From NCBI GenBank assembly GCA_036346375.1, contig CM070520.1, positions 13,093,791 through 13,157,790 of the forward strand: DNA of 64,000 bases, read 5' to 3'. The notes beneath the pieces were generated by a model. That model searched no databases and was not told where the DNA came from. It saw only the letters and a list, made by a program, of their open reading frames with translations. A program made the position numbers and the translations under genes. Positions 22,453-34,354 of this stretch are shown piece by piece; position 1 is the first letter of the stretch; every line of letters starts with the position of its first letter. Source of the DNA: Guadua angustifolia. Taxonomy: Eukaryota > Streptophyta > Magnoliopsida > Poales > Poaceae.

Positions 22453-23458
22453 CCATACTGGTGACATACTGGTGATGCCAAGCTCAGTAACGCCACATGG
22501 GAGCTCTCATTAATCGCCGTTCATCTCGTTTCAGTGTGTGTGTGTGTGTTTTTTTGGTGGAGAGGAAGTTCATCACCAAACGCCGGAGCAAATCTACTGT
22601 ACCAGGTTTGGGCCCAGCTTACGGCCTTCAAATCAAACTAGTGTACCTGCCCATGGCCGGGACAACAACCGGCCGCCATCTTTGACCGTCTCTTAGAGAG
22701 CAAGGAACCGAGGATACTATAACATTTGAGAGGGTTATAAGAGGTTAATAATTTTAATTTTTCATTTTTTGATGTTGTGCTTAAAAGTATTTATGGTCTA
22801 CCTCACTGAATCTTTTTTCTCTGGTCATGATTGCTTCAACATCGTTATTTTGATTCTCTACTAGATTCATTTTCTTCATTCTTGAGACCATGTACGTTAG
22901 TGTCGTATCTCACAAAACTTTGATCTGATCCAACGGCTGTTACGTATAAAAAGGGGTATTTAGTATAACAGTTTATCTTAAACAGATAGTTTATGTGAAA
23001 AATACTCAATTTCTTTGCCAGAAATGAGTTTTTTCCCGACATAAATCTGTCAAGATAAACCCAACACCGATGCCATCTTCTACTGTTTACCTTTGCTACA
23101 ATTAACAGAGCCGTGTGCTTAGCGACGTTAGTTCAATTCTACCAGTCATACTTTGATGTGTTGTTCCTGCAGGTTAAACATTATTAAGTATGATGACTCA
23201 CATCTAGCTTTTAAGATTTAGAGAGATATACTAAATAAATTCTGAAAGAATTAGGATTTCTACCTTCTTAACGAATATAATTTCTACTTCCTTTTGAAAG
23301 AGAACTAAAGTGGTATATAAACACGAATTTTGTCATGAAAAACCGGCCCACACGACCGGCCCATGCACATGCACTCGTAAACTTCCTGCATGCATCTCCC
23401 GATATAAGCACGGCGCCGCTCGGTTAACCCTAACTAATCAGCGAGCAAGCGCCATCCA
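22453..23458. other. 5' flank of F-box copy A, duplicated
   Basis: No gene before 23459. From about 22750 it parallels 30230-30660 upstream of copy B (TCTACT.GATTCAT..TCTTC, GTCGTATCTCAC, AAACCCAA.ACCGATGCCATCTT and others). A third partial copy lies at 29341-29472 plus 29967-30000. The proximal region 23360-23460 (GCATGCATCTCCCGATATAAGC, GCTCGGTTAACCCTAAC) matches the copy B promoter, but its TATA box is eroded to GATATAAG. Confidence 0.6.
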
Positions 23459-23584
23459 TCCATGCAGATGGAAGTTGTGACGCTTCGACGCACGTCATCG
23501 CGAAGTCCTCCGCCGTGCCTCGCGAGCCTCGCCATGTCCGGTGCGTCAGAAAGCGTGGCGCGCCATCGATGGCGAGCGAAATTT

Positions 23585-24506
23585 TAAAGGAGGGGCCTAA
23601 AATATTGAACCTCTACTAATGATTGATATTCAAAATTTAATGTATAGTACGTACAATATGTAACACTTGTAACTTGCAAGGATTTAGGAACGTACCACTT
23701 ATTATTTCATAAGAGGCGATAGTTGATATTTACGAGTCCTTATGTTCTCAAAATTGTAAAATATCTCTTCATCTAAAAATCAAAATTATAGACATTAAAT
23801 CGATGTAGTTTGATGCCTCGATCATTGATAATTAATAGATTTCCTAATACCTATTATAGATTATTACAACGAAAACATATAATAATTAATAAAACCTTGT
23901 CGGCGGTGGCGGCAGACGAAAGCGAACACAAAGTAATGTGTTTCGATCACACCGCCGATGCTTATTGTTAGCACTTAGCACACAGTACTCCACTGCCCTG
24001 AGGATTAGACGAATAGTGCTGTTTCAAAGACCAAAAATATCTAAAAAAATTGGATATCCTAGCAATTCTGTAGACTAATCACAAATTCACAATCACATGA
24101 TTTGAACAACTCGTCGTCGGTAACTAAACTAATAATTAATCAATCAATAATTAGCAAAAGGCACAAACTGTTCATGGATATATCATATATACATATGCCT
24201 GCGATGAATATGGAGAAAATTAGATAACATCTCAAGGGAGTAGGGACAAAGGTTCAGCGCACCGCACATGTTGTCGTAATTTGTAAACCGGCCTGATCGA
24301 CATCCACTGTTTTTGCTGGAATAATCTAGTCACCGTTGTCCTAAAAGAATCGGAGAACAGCAAACTGAATAATCTAATCGCGCAGCATGGAGAACGAATG
24401 GGAGAAGGCGAGACTTGGTTTGGTCTTTGACTCGGTGTTTCATTCACAAAGATGAGAAGGCAAGAGATCGATTTGTCAAGCGTATAGCCTTATATTGTAT
24501 ATACAT

Positions 24507-24567
<61 letters not shown>

Positions 24568-24570
24568 ACA
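23585..24570. other. insert inside copy A, with (CA)n(TA)n microsatellite
   Basis: Absent from copy B at the equivalent place. AT-rich, no ORF of note. CA/TA microsatellite at about 24502-24564. No terminal repeat or target duplication was found, so its nature is open. Confidence 0.5.
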
Positions 24571-25117
24571 CTTCATGGGCGGCAGGGGCCGGCCCCATCA
24601 CGCCCCACAATGGCTCCGCCTCGGCGCCATGGTTGACGCCTTGCTGCTGCTCCGCGCCTCCTCCCTTTTCGGTGCATGGCATCTTCGTCGGCTCGTCAAC
24701 CACGGCCGCCGTACCTCTTCGTCGCCCCTCCTCGACGTCGACGGTCCCCAGAATCGACCGCAAGCTCGGCTTCATGCCCAACGACTTGAGAAGGATGGTG
24801 GTCCGTCTCGACCATCGCACCTCCTCCTCTGCGAGATCTTGTGGTGGCGCATGCTCTGCGTGTGCAACCCCGCGACGCAGCGTTGGAAGCTGCTTCCCCA
24901 GCTTACGGAGACCAGGAGGTGGAACGCCCACGCGTACCTCGTCTTCGATCCGGCCGTGTCGTCGCACTTCGAGGTGTTCTTGATCCCCACCGTGCCGGAG
25001 AAGCCGACGGCGCCCCAGAACCACCGGAAGGTGGTGGAGGAGCGTCGACCCGCGCTGCTGCGGCGGGAGGAGATGGACGCACCGTTCTGCCTGGAAAGGC
25101 TCTTCTCATTGCCGGAC

Positions 25118-25219
25118 GGCGCGTCGGCCGAGGACACGGAGGAGTTTCAGCAGCAAGTGGAATCGCCACCGGACGCCGCGTCGGCCGAGGACACGGAGTT
25201 TCAGCAGCAAGTGGAATCG
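25118..25219 (+). repeat. in-frame tandem duplication in copy A exon 1
   Basis: Two copies of about 51-54 bases encode SAEDTEEFQQQVESP and SAEDTEFQQQVESP. Copy B has a single, altered version near 31800-31850, so the duplication arose after the gene duplicated. It lengthens an acidic linker. Confidence 0.85.
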
Positions 25220-26602
25220 CCACAGCCGCCACCTGCACCGTCCGTGGAAGAGGACGAGCCTGATGACCCATGGTGCCTGATGGAATGGCCACCGTCACCA
25301 TGGAGACTGAATGTATTCTCGTCGAGGACCGGGCGGTGGGAGAGGAGGGCCTTTGTCCGGGAAGGTGAGCCGGCGGGGACGGTCGCAGATATGCGGTTGG
25401 ATCCATCGGAACCGACGATGTGGGGGCCGCGCCGGCGCTACGCCGTATACTGGCAGGGAGCAATTTATGTGCATTGTCGAGGTGCTTTCGTTACGAGGTA
25501 CGTATGCATGATCTTACTATACATACAACCCTACTATTTCCAGTGGCTTTCGCCTTCCATTTTCTTGCACACATGTACCATCTGGTTGATGTTCTTTCTA
25601 GTATATTAGATGAATCTATCAGGCTAGTTTGTTTAGTATCGATGAAAACTTTGATGCTTATTGTACTACCTCTAGTAGCCTAGCTAGTGCATGCACACAT
25701 ACACGCGTAATGTTTTTTGGGCTACAAGTATTTGTTGTTTTGGTTTTTTTTTATTTAACATTTTCCATGCATCTGATACCCATATAGATTGGCTGTTGGC
25801 GTGTTAAAAAGTTAAACAGACATGTTGCCCGGGCTTTTACTATTGTCAAAACATATGTAAACTATTTGTTCTCGTCTTTTTTTAATGCATTCGGCAGAGC
25901 TCCTGCCTTCTCTGCATTCGGCAGAGTTATTTAATGATGATCAATTTTGAAAGAACCTTACATCAGTTTAAGCAGTGAGACGTCATATATATTTTTTTAT
26001 GTGATAAATTTATGTTTTTCAGGTTTTCCTTATCAAATGACAAGTACCAAGTAATTAAAACGCCCGCAGACGTCAAAAAGGAGTGTGCAAAACCATATCT
26101 AGGGAGATCAGAGAAGGGGGTGTACTTTGGAAAAGTTAATGACTGGCAACTACAGGTTTGGATCCTTAACGAATCATGTGGACAGATGGAGTGGGTATTG
26201 GAGTATCAACATGACCTTAGGCCCATTGCCCAGCAAGTAGGCTCACGCCGTGATGGAGCTTGGATGGTCATAAATAATATCAATGTGCATGACAGCACCA
26301 AAACTATATCGGAAGAGAATTTTGAGTGGGACTCCGACAATGATGATTTTCTTCCAATTGACGGTGGACGTGAGGAATACTGCTATGGATGCTTCAACAT
26401 CCTTGGATTTCATCCTTTCAAAGAGGTAGTCTTCTTGGGTCATACACTTGGAGCGGTGGCCTATCATTTGAATAACTCAAAGGCTCAATATCTGGGTTAC
26501 TTGTGCGCAAACAGTATATACGAGTCATTCCTGTATACCCCCTGTATGATTGGAGAGCTTTCGAGAAGTTTAGCGCTGGGTACCTACAATGCAGGCAGTT
26601 GA

Positions 26603-28023
26603 TCAATAGAGCACATTACAATGCCGTGCTCATGTTTGAGTTCTGGCTTGTGGTTAGTTACGTTGCTTGGTTTATTCATGGAATTTTCATATTCCAAACT
26701 TGAATAGTTGCGCTTTCTTCCTTTATTTTTTTTCTTTTGAGACTGTTTCTTTTCTTTGCTAGTCTTATGTACCATACCAGCTGTCGATTTTCAGTTGATT
26801 CTAATCGTGCATTTTAGAGGTTTTTCATGTGTCCATTCGAGTTCCTGCCTCTCCCAATTTCATCGTCCCAAGTGTTAATTGGTGTCCTGAATCTCCAGTT
26901 AAGTGCTCTTGCTTTGTTGCGCTCATGAGTGACAAGTCACGACAGTCCAGAGTAGTGTTTTTTATGCATCAAAATTTCAATACGAATTGTATAAATCTTG
27001 GAGCAAGCAAAGTGATAAGTAATTATCAGTTACTCTTCATTCATGCTTTAGTGTTTTTAGACTTTCACTTGATGATACATAGAAGCTCCGCATAGCCATA
27101 AAAGTGGGATAAGTAATCACCATTTACTTTTCGCTCAAATTTTAATATTTATACAACTTTTAGATAGTAATACGTAGAAGCTCCTCGTAGCCATCGACCA
27201 AAGGTGCATGCATGGTTGTTGAACCATTCGCCGACCACGCCGTGGCTTGCCAGAGCGCCGCCGCATTCCTCTGGAGGCCTCGCCGTCGGCGTCGGCCCCT
27301 ACATCTGCGTTCATGGACAAGCCTTTGATGACTTATCCCTTGGTTAGAAATAACACGTAACGACAATTTTAAAACCCAAGAAAACGCACAGTTAAGTACA
27401 AGTGGCTAGCTGCCGTTGTGCAATCTTTGTTTGGTAGTAATTTTACAGCAAATTTGAACCAGAGTAGTGTCCATTGAAATGGCTCTAATTCAGTACACAA
27501 ATCTTTAAATGACGTATGGATACGCGCGTGGGCTTGGCTCTAGAGTGAGTGGAAAATATGCTTCAGAGCCTCAAGGGACGGAGTACTACTGGTGAACGTC
27601 CAGCTACAAGAACTTGACGAAGCCTTGTTACATTTAGCCTCCTCTTCACTTGTGTTGATAGAAGTATCCCACTTTCATTTAAATTTGTAATTTGTTAAAA
27701 TAATTCTCTCTCCTACCATGGCAAGCTCAAGAGACAACGCCTAGATGATACGTAGGAAACATGCAGTAAATCTTCTGTTGTGTTCCCATACTGTAGTAGG
27801 TGCTTTGTCCCGCTAGTCTATTACGACAGGCCACTTGTTGCGGTTACAAATTTAAATGAGAAGGGGCTATATCCGGTAAAACTAATGAAAAAGAGGGCAG
27901 GGATATTGGACTCGAACTTGACAACTCAACGTCCATTGGAGGGCCCACACGCAGAGAGAGAGGATGAGATTGCAGCAACCAGAAGTTGACAAGTCAACTC
28001 CCACTGAATTAAAGCTCCCTCTA
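26603..28023. other. 3' flank of copy A and unassigned DNA
   Basis: 26603-27150 matches 33366-33916 behind copy B almost base for base (GAGCACATTACAATGCCG, GTGACAAGTCACGACAG), so the duplication unit includes the 3' flank. 27160-27366 holds a GC-rich patch with minus-strand ORFs of no known family. 27400-28023 has nothing recognisable. Confidence 0.5.
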
Positions 28024-28032
28024 CAGCTCTAC

Positions 28033-28298
28033 GGAAAAAAAATTCCGTGAAGGAGGTATGCAAATTTAACTCTGTGCATCCCCACTTCGATGGATGTCAT
28101 GTGTTCATCTTGCCAATCTCAATCATTCATTTAATTTCTCACTCCTCCCATTAATAACATCTTTGATTTCCTACTCCTCCAATTAATAACACTGTTGGTA
28201 GGGTGAGGTTCAGATTTAACTAGATGGACACATGGTATCTATCAGAGTGGGGATGTATATAATTAAATTTGCATACCTCCTTCATAGAATTTGTTTCG
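28033..28298. mobile_element. Mutator-like MITE, 266 bp
   Basis: Inverted ends share TGAAGGAGGTATGCAAATTT (left 28048-28067; right, reversed, near 28264-28286) and a second inner block around CCCCAC. Flanked by a 9-bp duplication CAGCTCTAC at 28024-28032 and 28299-28307. Confidence 0.85.
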
Positions 28299-28307
28299 CA
28301 GCTCTAC

Positions 28308-29139
28308 GCCGCTTCCAACATGGAACGTGGACCGCTGGTTTCTTCATCGCCGAGGTGGTTGAGCGGGTGCATCTGGTTGCCCACAGCAGTAGCAGGTGGC
28401 CGATCATGGCTGCCATCACCGTCCACGCCATGGCGCCGGAGCAGTCTCCACCTCGAGATGCCCACTGTTTTCAGCCATGAAGGCACGTGATAGGGATACA
28501 TGATATGTCATTTCTTCGTAATTGTATCACTTCTAGAAGTACCGATATGACGATATATATATATAATAATAAAAAATATATAGATAAATATATATGAGAT
28601 ATGGAATGCCACGCATAAAAGAGAGATTATAACAAAGGAAAATGAAGAAGCAAATAGGCTAAATCATCTTACAACCCTTTCAGCCTATAGCAAGTGACTT
28701 AGGACATATAGTCTACTTCTGCCCCAAACGTCTCATTATTGTACACTTTTATTCTAGCCAGCTGCATCTATATGCCTTGCCTCTTAGCCTCTGTCTAGCT
28801 ATGGTAGTCATTGGACGTCTGGACGTATACTATACTACCACAGTCAAGAGGAGAGTAGAGGGCTAATGGGAGGACTCATTGATCGTGAGGGCCAATGGCG
28901 TCATTGCGTCTGCAGGGAGAGGGGTGTCACGGACCACTGTTTATAGGGGAGAGGAATGTTGATGTGAGAGCCTGAGGAAGAGAGCAACAGGAGAGCAATG
29001 GTGTGGGGTTTCAAAAATAGAAAAATCACCAATACAAACAAGACAAATATCTGACCGTATCAGAGCTGTATCCGTATTTGATACCAATACATCAGTTTTC
29101 TGAAGTATTCGAGGATGGAACCTTTGGAGGTGATGGTTC
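28308..29139. other. unassigned DNA
   Basis: GC-rich patch 28310-28490 is open in several frames on both strands with no recognisable product. The rest, including a short TA run at 28553-28600, shows nothing. Confidence 0.3.
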
Positions 29140-29142
29140 TTA

Positions 29143-29337
29143 GGGTGTGTTTGGTAGGGATTCAACTTCTAGCTTCACCATATTCGTGAAGCTGAAGCTG
29201 TGAGTACATTAAGGGTGTTTAGATAGATCATCTTGTTTATATTTTAGACCAAAAATATAAACTTAATTCACTTTTTTTAGCCTATAAGTTTTCGATTTCA
29301 GGTGAAGCTGGAATCTAGAGTTCTACCAAATAGGCCC
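29143..29337. mobile_element. Tourist-like (PIF/Harbinger) MITE, 195 bp
   Basis: Ends GGGTGTGTTTGGTAGG and, reversed, GGGCCTATTTGGTAG. 3-bp duplication TTA at 29140-29142 and 29338-29340. Size, ends and TTA target fit Tourist elements. Confidence 0.8.
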
Positions 29338-29479
29338 TTAGCTACTGATCAGCACAATCCTATCTCTCTGCCAAAAACGAAATCTGACATGACACAAATC
29401 TATCAAGAAAAACCCAATTCTGATATCATCTTTTACTGTTTACCTTCACTGAAATTAACAGGGCTGGGCGCTTGGCGAT

Positions 29480-29958
29480 TAAGGGTGGCAATTGTACCCG
29501 CGGGTTTTGCACCCGATCGGGTCGGGTTTGGGTTTTAATTTTTACTCGCGGGTTCTTCGGGTCGGGTACCCAAAATGGGTTCGGGTCGGGTTTTAATTTT
29601 CACCCGCGGGTACCCATCGGGTACCCAAAATACCGATATACCCATCGGGTACCCGTCGGGTTCCGGGTACCCGCCGGGTTTGGGGTTGGGTTTCGGGTAC
29701 CCGTCGGGTTTGACTCGAGTTTTTGGGTTCGGGTTTCTTGTCGGGTTGGATTTTGCAAAACCCATACCCGACCCAACCTATTGCCACCCGTATTACACAA
29801 ACCTGTCGGGTACCCATTGGGTTTCGGGTACCCGCCGGGTTCGGGTTCGGGTATAGATTTTTACCCGATATGATATTTGGGTTGGTCGGGTTTTTCAATT
29901 GGGTTTGAGTCGGTCGGGTTTTGTAAAACCTGCACCCGACCGACCGATGCCATCTCTA
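29480..29958. mobile_element. hAT element made of CGGGTACCCG-type repeats, 479 bp
   Basis: Flanked by a perfect 8-bp duplication TTGGCGAT at 29472-29479 and 29959-29966. Ends TAAGGGTGGCAATTG and, reversed, TAGAGATGGCATCGG. The interior is dominated by GGGTACCCG, TCGGGTTT and related short motifs in both orientations, so all six frames give Gly/Pro/Thr/Arg-rich spurious ORFs. It interrupts a partial third copy of the F-box 5' flank. Confidence 0.85.
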
Positions 29959-29966
29959 TTGGCGAT

Positions 29967-30663
29967 GGTTCTAATAGCATTACGATTTCTATTTTTTTCC
30001 AGAGTATTACTTGCTTTTGGAGGAGAATCAATAAGGCTATATAGATCTAAAAGGTAAAGAATCATGCAACCAAGAAGCCATAAACTAACTCATCTAAATC
30101 AAGAGAAGCACGAGAGGATTAGAGGCTAGAATATTTTTAACACTAAATTCTTATATAGAGCAAGAATCCGAAGGCCCTAAAAGATTCGAGAGGTTTTTGA
30201 GAGAATATCCCTTGTATTCTTTTGAGTTTGTGCTTAAAGAATTTGCGATTGGTTTCATCAAATATTTTCTCTCTAGTCGTGGTTGATTCAGCGTCGTTAT
30301 TTTAATTCTCAATGAGATTCATCTTCTTCGTTTTTTAGATTGTGCACGTTCATACCGTATCTCACGAAACTCTGGTTCGATCCAAAAATTGATGCGTATA
30401 AAGAGTATCAAAGTGTGACAGTTTATCTGAAACAATCCTCACTTTCTCTGCCAATAATGATTTTTCCCTGATAGAAATCTGTCAATATAAACCCAATACC
30501 GATGCCATCTTCTACAATTAACAGAGCTCGTGTGCTTAGCGTTAGTTCAAATTCTACCGCCATACTTCGATGTCCTTTCCTTGCAGGTCAAATATGTGCG
30601 AGATGAATCTTATTAAGATTAGGATTTCCATTTTCTTTTAATTCCTTCTTCGGTTGGGAGGAC
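29967..30663. other. 5' flank of F-box copy B
   Basis: Matches 22750-23300 upstream of copy A as described there. No gene. Confidence 0.6.
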
Positions 30664-30666
30664 TAA

Positions 30667-31052
30667 GGCCCTGTTTGTTTCAGCTGGGGATTGTGAAAAG
30701 CAGCTTTTAAAGACTAGATTGTAAAAGCTGGATTGTTAAAAAGCTGGAGGTTGAAAGCTCATGGTTGTTTGGTAACCCAGATTATAGTTGGGGGCAATGG
30801 TGGGTAATTTTGGTTGAAGTTAGGGAAAGCTAGGGAAAGCTGGGGGCAATGGTGGGTAATTTTGGTTGAAGTTGGATGGGTATTGTGGTCTTTTGCAAAA
30901 AAAAGCTGGGAAAAGCTGGGGAAGAGTGGATTGTGGGATTGCTACAATCTGGCCTCCAGATTATTATAATCTAGATTAAAAGCTTGCGGTTTGTTGCCCT
31001 TTCAGCTTTTAAAAGCTGCTTTCCACAATCCCTAGCTGAAACAAACAGGGCC
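30667..31052. mobile_element. Tourist-like (PIF/Harbinger) MITE, 386 bp
   Basis: Ends GGCCCTGTTTGTTTCAGCT and AGCTGAAACAAACAGGGCC, perfect over about 19 bp apart from one base inward. 3-bp duplication TAA at 30664-30666 and 31053-31055. Two direct copies of GGGGCAATGGTGGGTAATTT occur inside (30789, 30842). It sits about 90 bp from the copy B TATA box and could affect its expression (inference). Confidence 0.85.
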
Positions 31053-31138
31053 TAAAGAGGCCCACATGGGTCATGAAAAATCCACACGACCGGCCCATGA
31101 AAAATCTACAAGACTCGTAATCTTCCTGCATGCATCTC

Positions 31139-31149
31139 CCTATATATAG
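31139..31149 (+). promoter_or_regulatory. TATA box of F-box copy B
   Basis: CTATATATAGC, about 55-75 bases upstream of the first ATG codons, preceded by a CATGCATC (RY-type) motif. The paralogous site in copy A reads GATATAAGC. Confidence 0.6.
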
Positions 31150-31204
31150 CACGGCGCCGCTCGGTTAACCCTAACTAATCAGCGCGAGCCGCGCCGCCGC
31201 ATCC

Positions 31205-33365
31205 ATGCATCCATCCAGGCAGATGGAAGTTGTGGCGCTTCCTGACGACGTCCTCGCCGACGTCCTCCGCCGCGTGCCTCCGAGGAGCCTCGCCGCGGTC
31301 CGGTGCGTCTGCAAGGCTTGGCGCGCCATCGTCGACGCCCGCGAGCTCATGCTCCCGCACCTCCTCCGCTTTTCGGTCGCGGCGTCTTCGTTAACTACAT
31401 CGACCACGGACGCGCGCACCTCTTCGCCCGCCCCTCCTCGACGTCGGCGGTCCCCAGAATCGACGGCAAGCTCAGCTTCATGCCCAAAGACTTCAGAAAG
31501 GACTGGTGGTCCCTCCTGGACCACTGCAATGGCCTCCTCCTCGGCGAGATCGGGTGGGGGCGCAAGCTCTACGTGTGCAACCCCGCGACGCGCCGTTGCG
31601 AGCCGCTTCCCCAGCGCGCGGAGACCACGAGGCGTTACGCCCACGCGTACCTCGTCTTCGATCCGGCCGTGTCGCCGCACTTCGAGGTGTTCTTGATCCC
31701 CACCGTGCCGGAGAAGCCGAAGCCCGTAACCCCGGGTGGTGGAGGAGAGGCGCGGCCGCTGCGCGCAGGAGATGTTCTGGAAAGGCTCTTCTCATTGCCG
31801 GACGGACGCCGTCGGCGAGACGGAGGAGTTTCAGCAGCGGTGGAATCGCCATACCGCCCTGCACCGTCCGTGGAAGAGGACGAGCCTGATGACCCATGGT
31901 GCCTGATGGAATGGCCACCGTCACCATGGAGACTGAATGTATTCTCCTCGAGGACCAGGCGGTGGGAGGAGAGGGCCTTTGTCCGGGAAGGTGAGCCGGC
32001 GGGGACGGTCGCAGATATGCGGTTGGATCCATCGGAACCGACGATGTGGGGCAGCGCCAGCTTATGTCAGATATCTGGCAGGGAGCAATTTATGTGCATT
32101 GTCGAGGTGCTTTTGTTACTAGGTACGTATGCATGATCTTACTATACATACAATCCTACTATTTCCAATGGCCATCTGGTTGATGTTCTTTCAAGTATAT
32201 TAGATGAATCTATCAGGCTAGTTTGTTTAGCATCGATGAAAACTTTGATGCTTATTGTACTACCTCTAGTAGCCTAGCTAGTGTATGCACACATACAGTA
32301 CGCGTAATGTTTTTGAGCCAGAAGTATTTATTGTTTTGGTTTTTTTATTATTTAACATGCATCTGATGCCCATATAGATTGGCTGTTGGCGTGTTAAAAA
32401 GTTAAACAGACATGCATGTTGTCCGGGCTTTTGCTATTGTGAAAACATCTGTAAACTATTTGTTCTCGTCTTTCTTTAATGCATTCGGCAGAGTTTCTAC
32501 CTTCTATTTCAAAAAATAATAATAAACAGACGAACGTACAATTAATATGAATGATATACGTTAAAAAAATAATGATTTGTTATATGTAAACTAGACTAGG
32601 TCCTCTGTTGTCTTTAATATGATTTCATGTCCACCGTCATCCAGTTAGGTGACGAAGTTTCAGTAAATGTTTTTATGTCCGTTTGCATTACATTTAAATT
32701 GCTCTAGTTATTTAATGATGATCAACTTTGAAAGAACATTACATCAGTTTAAGCAATGAGACGCCATATATATTTTTTTATGTGATAAATTTATGTCTTT
32801 CAGGTTTTCCTTGTCAAATGACAAGTACCAAGTAATTAAAACGCCCGCAGACGTTGTAAAGGAGTGTGCAAAACCATATCTAGGGAGATCAGAGAAGGGG
32901 GTGTACTTTGGAATAGTTAATGAATGGCAACTACAGGTTTGGATCCTTAACGAATCATGTGGACAGATGGAGTGGGTATTGAAGTATCAACATGACCTTA
33001 GGCCCATTGCCCAGCAAGTAGGCTCACACCGTGATGGAGCTTGGATGGTCATAGATAGTATCAATGTGCATGACAACACCAATTTTGAGTGGGACTCCGA
33101 CAATGATGATTTTCTTCCAATTGACGGTGGTGGTGAGGAATACTACTGTAGACGCTTCAACATCCTTGGATTTCATCCTTACAAAGAGGTAGTCTTCTTG
33201 GGTCATACACTTGGAGCAGTGGCCTATCATTTGAATAACTCAAAGGCTCAGTATCTGGGTTACTTGTGCGCAAACAGTATATACGAGTCATTCCCGTATA
33301 GCCCCTGTATGATTGGAGAGCTTTCGAGAAGTATAGCGCTGGGTACCTACAATGTAGACAGTTGA
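31205..33365 (+). pseudogene. F-box protein gene, copy B, two exons, frameshifted
   Basis: Best copy of the tandem pair. Possible starts are ATG 31205 and ATG 31223; the second aligns with the copy A start. A good F-box follows (LPDDVLADVLRRVPPRSL, VRCVCKAWRAI). Exon 1 ends at 32122 (TACTAG|GTACGT); exon 2 is 32804-33365 (TCTTTCAG acceptor), beginning FSLSNDKYQ and ending LGTYNVDS. An F-box-associated domain is suggested by YVCNPATRRCEPLPQ and HAYLVFDPAVSPHF. Two one-base frame breaks are visible: near 31375-31385, just after the F-box, and near 32050, shortly before the donor. Unless these are sequence errors, no full protein is made. Role in the family: target recognition for SCF ubiquitin ligases, nucleus or cytosol. 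Expected length is about 480 residues. Confidence 0.75.
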
Positions 33366-33916
33366 TCAATAGAGCACATTACAATGCCGTGCTCATGTTT
33401 GAGCTCTGGCTTGTGGTTAGTTACGTTGCTTGATTTATTCATGGAATTTTCATATTCCAAACTTGAATAGTTGCGCTTTCTTCCTTTATTTTTTTTTCTT
33501 TTGAGACTGTTTCTTTTCTTTGCTAGTCCTATGTACCATACCAGCTATTGATTTTCAGTTGATCCTAATGGCGCATTTTAGCGGTTTTTCATGTGTCCAT
33601 TCAAGTTCCTGCCTCTCCCAATTTCATCATCCCAAGTGTTAATTGGTGTCCCAAATCTCCAGTTAAGTGCTCTTGCTTTGTTGCGCTCATGAGTGACAAG
33701 TCACGACAGTCCAGAGTAGTGTTTTCTATGCATCAAAATTCAATACGAATTGCATAAATCTTGAAACAAACAAAGAGATAAGTAATCATCATTCACTCTT
33801 CGTTCACGCTAAAGTTTTTTTTTGCAACTTTCAGATTATGACACATAGAAGCCCCTCATAGCCATAGAAGGGATAATTAATCGCCATTTACTTTTCGCTC
33901 AAGTTTTAATATTTAC
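33366..33916. other. 3' flank of copy B
   Basis: Matches 26603-27150. Similarity ends at about 33916 where an unrelated repeat starts. No gene. Confidence 0.6.
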
Positions 33917-34354
33917 TAGAAAAATTTTTGGCGGCACACGCCGCTATGGCGTTATGCCAGAGAATTTTTTTTCGGTGGCGCTTTATTTTTAAATCGTCAA
34001 AATAATGAGCTAAACTTTGAAAGGATACAAAATTTTTTCATGTAACATTTGCGCGTGTCGTTTTTTCGAAGGAAAATTTTCTTTTTTTTGGCGGTGTTTA
34101 ATTTTTTAAATCGTTGAAGTAATGAGCGAAACGGGGAAAAAATAGAAAGATAGAATTGTAGAAATATCTCTTTCGACGAATTATTTGTAAAATATTGGAG
34201 ACCGAGCTGGAAAACCGCGGCGGGGAAAAAGTTTAGAGGGAAAAGGGCGAAAAATCATTAGAGATGACAATCTTCTTTTGTCGAGTTTAATATTCTATAC
34301 GTTCGCCGAGTAATAATACATGTTTTAAAAAATATTAGAGACTCGTGGCGTAAC
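33917..34354. repeat. unknown repeat, inverted partner near 56560-56790
   Basis: Begins ACTAGAAAAATTTTTGGCGG. The 34160-34345 part is the reverse complement, with differences, of 56560-56790 (GAAATATCTCTTTCGACGAAT, TTGGAGACCGAGCTGGAAAA, CGAGTAATAATACATGTT). No coding region. Interrupted by an LTR at 34355. Class of element not clear. Confidence 0.6.

Larger units (their letters stand above)
23459..26602 (+). pseudogene. F-box protein gene, copy A, two exons, 5' end wrecked
   Basis: Tandem paralogue of the gene at 31205-33365. The F-box part (23465-23580) is degenerate and followed by about 1 kb of unrelated DNA (23585-24570). From about 24830 the first exon is open to a donor at 25497|25498 (ACGAG|GTACGT): NPATQRWKLLPQ, AHAYLVFDPAVSSHFEVF, WCLMEWPPSPWRLNVFSSR. 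Exon 2 runs 26023-26602 (acceptor TTTTTCAG) and joins in phase to give VTRFSLSNDKYQ, ending GTYNAGS. The family normally acts as substrate receptor of SCF ubiquitin ligases: the F-box binds Skp1 and the C-terminal domain binds the target. Without an F-box this copy could not do that. Confidence 0.75.

Noticed and set aside
24495..25263. Alternative long ORFs over F-box copy A exon 1 on both strands
   Set aside because: Shadows of the real frame in GC-rich DNA; only the frame matching copy B and leading to the shared donor is supported.
29472..29908. Several overlapping ORFs of 60-133 codons on both strands
   Set aside because: All come from the CGGGTACCCG repeat interior of a hAT element; Gly/Pro/Thr/Arg composition and openness in every frame are artefacts of the motif.
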